From contig NZ_LT629743.1 in the NCBI RefSeq assembly GCF_900105095.1, positions 2,170,001-2,234,000 of the forward strand: a stretch of 64,000 nucleotides of DNA, written 5' to 3'. Source of the stretch: Erythrobacter sp. HL-111. GTDB lineage: Bacteria > Pseudomonadota > Alphaproteobacteria > Sphingomonadales > Sphingomonadaceae. Positions within the stretch are counted from its first letter, which is position 1, and every line of letters starts with the position of its first letter. The translations under genes were made by a program, and so were the position numbers. Below the pieces are notes generated by a model. The model worked only from the letters and a program-made list of their open reading frames with translations, searched no databases and was not told where the DNA came from. Of this stretch, positions 63,033-64,000 are shown one piece after another.

Positions 63033-64000
63033 TCAGGAATCGCCGAGGACTTCCGCGCGCAGCGCCTTGCGGTCGAGCTTGCCGATCATCGTGCGCGGGA
63101 GCTCCGCGCGGATGACTACCGCATCGACCCGTTCGTGCTTGCCGACCCGGGCGTTGAGCCAGTCGCCGAGTTCGGCCGCGCCCGCCGCCGCGCCTTCCTT
63201 GAGGGTGACATAGGCGCGCGGCATCTCGCCGAGGTAATCCTCGGGCACCCCGATCACCAGCGCCTCCTTGACCGCTTCGTGCCTGAGGATCTCGTCCTCG
63301 ACCACGCTCGGGAAGACCTTGAAGCCGCCGACCGAGATCATGTCCTTGATCCGGTCGACGATCGAGAGGAACCCGTCCTCGTCCATCGCCGCGACGTCGC
63401 CGGTCCGCAGGTACCGCTTGTTCCCGTGGGTGACGAAGGTTTCCGCCTCGGTTTCGGGCCGGTTCCAGTACCCGCGCATCACCTGCGGCCCGTGGATCGC
63501 GAGTTCGCCCGGCTCGCCTTCGGGCGCGAGTTTCGTCGGGTCCTCCTTGTCCAGCAGCAGGATCTCGGTCCCCGCCACCAATTGCCCGATCGTGCCCTTC
63601 TTGCGCGTGCCCTCGTAAGGGTTGACCGAGACGACGCCCGCGCTTTCGGTCAGGCCGTAACCCTCGACGAGGCGCACGCCGGTCACCTCCTCGAAGCGGG
63701 TGTGGACGCCCGCGGGCATCGGCGCGCCGCCCGAAATGCAGACCTTCAATGCGGAAAGGTCGGTCGCGGGCAGGTCGGGATGGTCGAGCAGGGCCTGGAA
63801 CATCGTCGGCACGCCGGGAAAGCCCGTCGCGCGGCAGGCGTCCATCGTTTCGAGCACCTGCTTCGTCTCGAACCGCGGGACCAGCGCGATCGAGGCGCCG
63901 GTTACGACCGCGTGGTTGAGCAGCGCGGTGTTGGCGAAGACATGGAAGAACGGGAGCGCGCCCATGAAGACCTCCTTTGAGGCATCGCCGAAGGGATTGA
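63033..64000 (-). CDS. Long-chain fatty acid--CoA ligase (partial)
   Basis: About 320 residues of the C-terminal half of an AMP-forming acyl-CoA ligase are in the window. Visible are LPFFHVFANTALLNHAV, FPGVPTMFQALLD, VCISGGAPMPAGVH, EGYGLTESAGVVSVNPYEG (the AMP-binding TES core), KRYLRTGDVAAMDEDGFLSIVDRIKDMI in two parts, and the C-terminal catalytic Lys in MIGKLDRKALR. The reading frame stays open to the last base, so the start lies beyond it. An AAGGAGG before an internal ATG at 63965 is a chance ribosome-binding-like site; the domain clearly continues upstream. Confidence 0.94.
   Translation of the reverse strand, partial: NPFGDASKEVFMGALPFFHVFANTALLNHAVVTGASIALVPRFETKQVLETMDACRATGFPGVPTMFQALLDHPDLPATDLSALKVCISGGAPMPAGVHTRFEEVTGVRLVEGYGLTESAGVVSVNPYEGTRKKGTIGQLVAGTEILLLDKEDPTKLAPEGEPGELAIHGPQVMRGYWNRPETEAETFVTHGNKRYLRTGDVAAMDEDGFLSIVDRIKDMISVGGFKVFPSVVEDEILRHEAVKEALVIGVPEDYLGEMPRAYVTLKEGAAAGAAELGDWLNARVGKHERVDAVVIRAELPRTMIGKLDRKALRAEVLGDS

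Noticed and set aside
63900..63975. A gene start at ATG 63965 behind AAGGAGG
   Set aside because: The ligase fold is cut in half at that point and the frame is open to the window end, so the match is internal.

Overview
The window looks like chromosomal DNA from a GC-rich alphaproteobacterium of the Sphingomonadales, most likely near Erythrobacter or Altererythrobacter. Several gene contents and orders support this: a SciP (DUF1153) cell-cycle regulator, sucC next to etfBA, the block nadD-rsfS-rlmH-envC-ctpA, an M23 peptidase overlapping a bactofilin, and a coq7-dsbB pair. This placement comes from family knowledge and gene order; no database was searched. I saw no rRNA or tRNA genes, no CRISPR array and no transposase.

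Layout. 1-13.4 kb holds mostly housekeeping genes: a cut CNNM/hemolysin-type membrane gene, an OmpA-type lipoprotein, an inositol-monophosphatase/CysQ-like phosphatase, sucC, etfB and etfA, a small low-GC two-gene cassette (5.4-6.7 kb), a DUF445 membrane protein, a MFP-RND efflux pair and a small GlsB/YeaQ-type membrane protein. 13.5-22.2 kb carries sciP with an unknown partner, mnmA, a beta-lactamase-fold lipoprotein, phzF, pdxH, a DnaJ-type co-chaperone, a BrkB/YihY protein and fabI.

22.5-54.6 kb is one very large surface-polysaccharide locus. A polyprenyl-phosphate sugar phosphotransferase on the minus strand is divergent to a long plus-strand run, much of it with 1-4 base overlaps. The run begins with an apparently complete CMP-pseudaminic acid pathway: pseB, pseC, pseF, a pseG-pseH fusion and pseI. 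A formyltransferase and a PIG-L deacetylase lie inside it, which suggests a differently N-acylated nonulosonate. Then come an oxidoreductase, a KpsS-like capsule glycosyltransferase candidate, an MBOAT/SGNH O-acylation pair, an MDR dehydrogenase whose 5' end sits in a hexanucleotide repeat, a flippase, two hexapeptide acyltransferases, two polymerase/ligase-type membrane proteins, glycosyltransferases, an FkbM methyltransferase and a three-gene oxidoreductase / TIM-barrel-like / epimerase cassette. Wza-like and Wzc-like export proteins, an uncharacterised membrane protein and a UDP-glucuronate-epimerase-like SDR close it. Together these genes could make, modify, flip, polymerise and export a pseudaminic-acid-containing polysaccharide.

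54.6-64 kb returns to housekeeping genes, mostly on the minus strand: coq7-dsbB, then nadD-rsfS-rlmH-envC-ctpA for NAD synthesis, ribosome maturation and cell-wall remodelling. A plus-strand M23 peptidase-bactofilin pair follows, and the window ends inside a fatty-acyl-CoA ligase gene.

The points most worth a second look are the low-GC DUF1828-like cassette after the etfA terminator, the formyltransferase/deacetylase insertion in the pse operon, the ATG/Shine-Dalgarno hexanucleotide repeat at 36.2 kb, the operator-like palindromes before etfB and sciP, and the rlmH gene that has no ordinary start codon and sits beside a hairpin-rich block.
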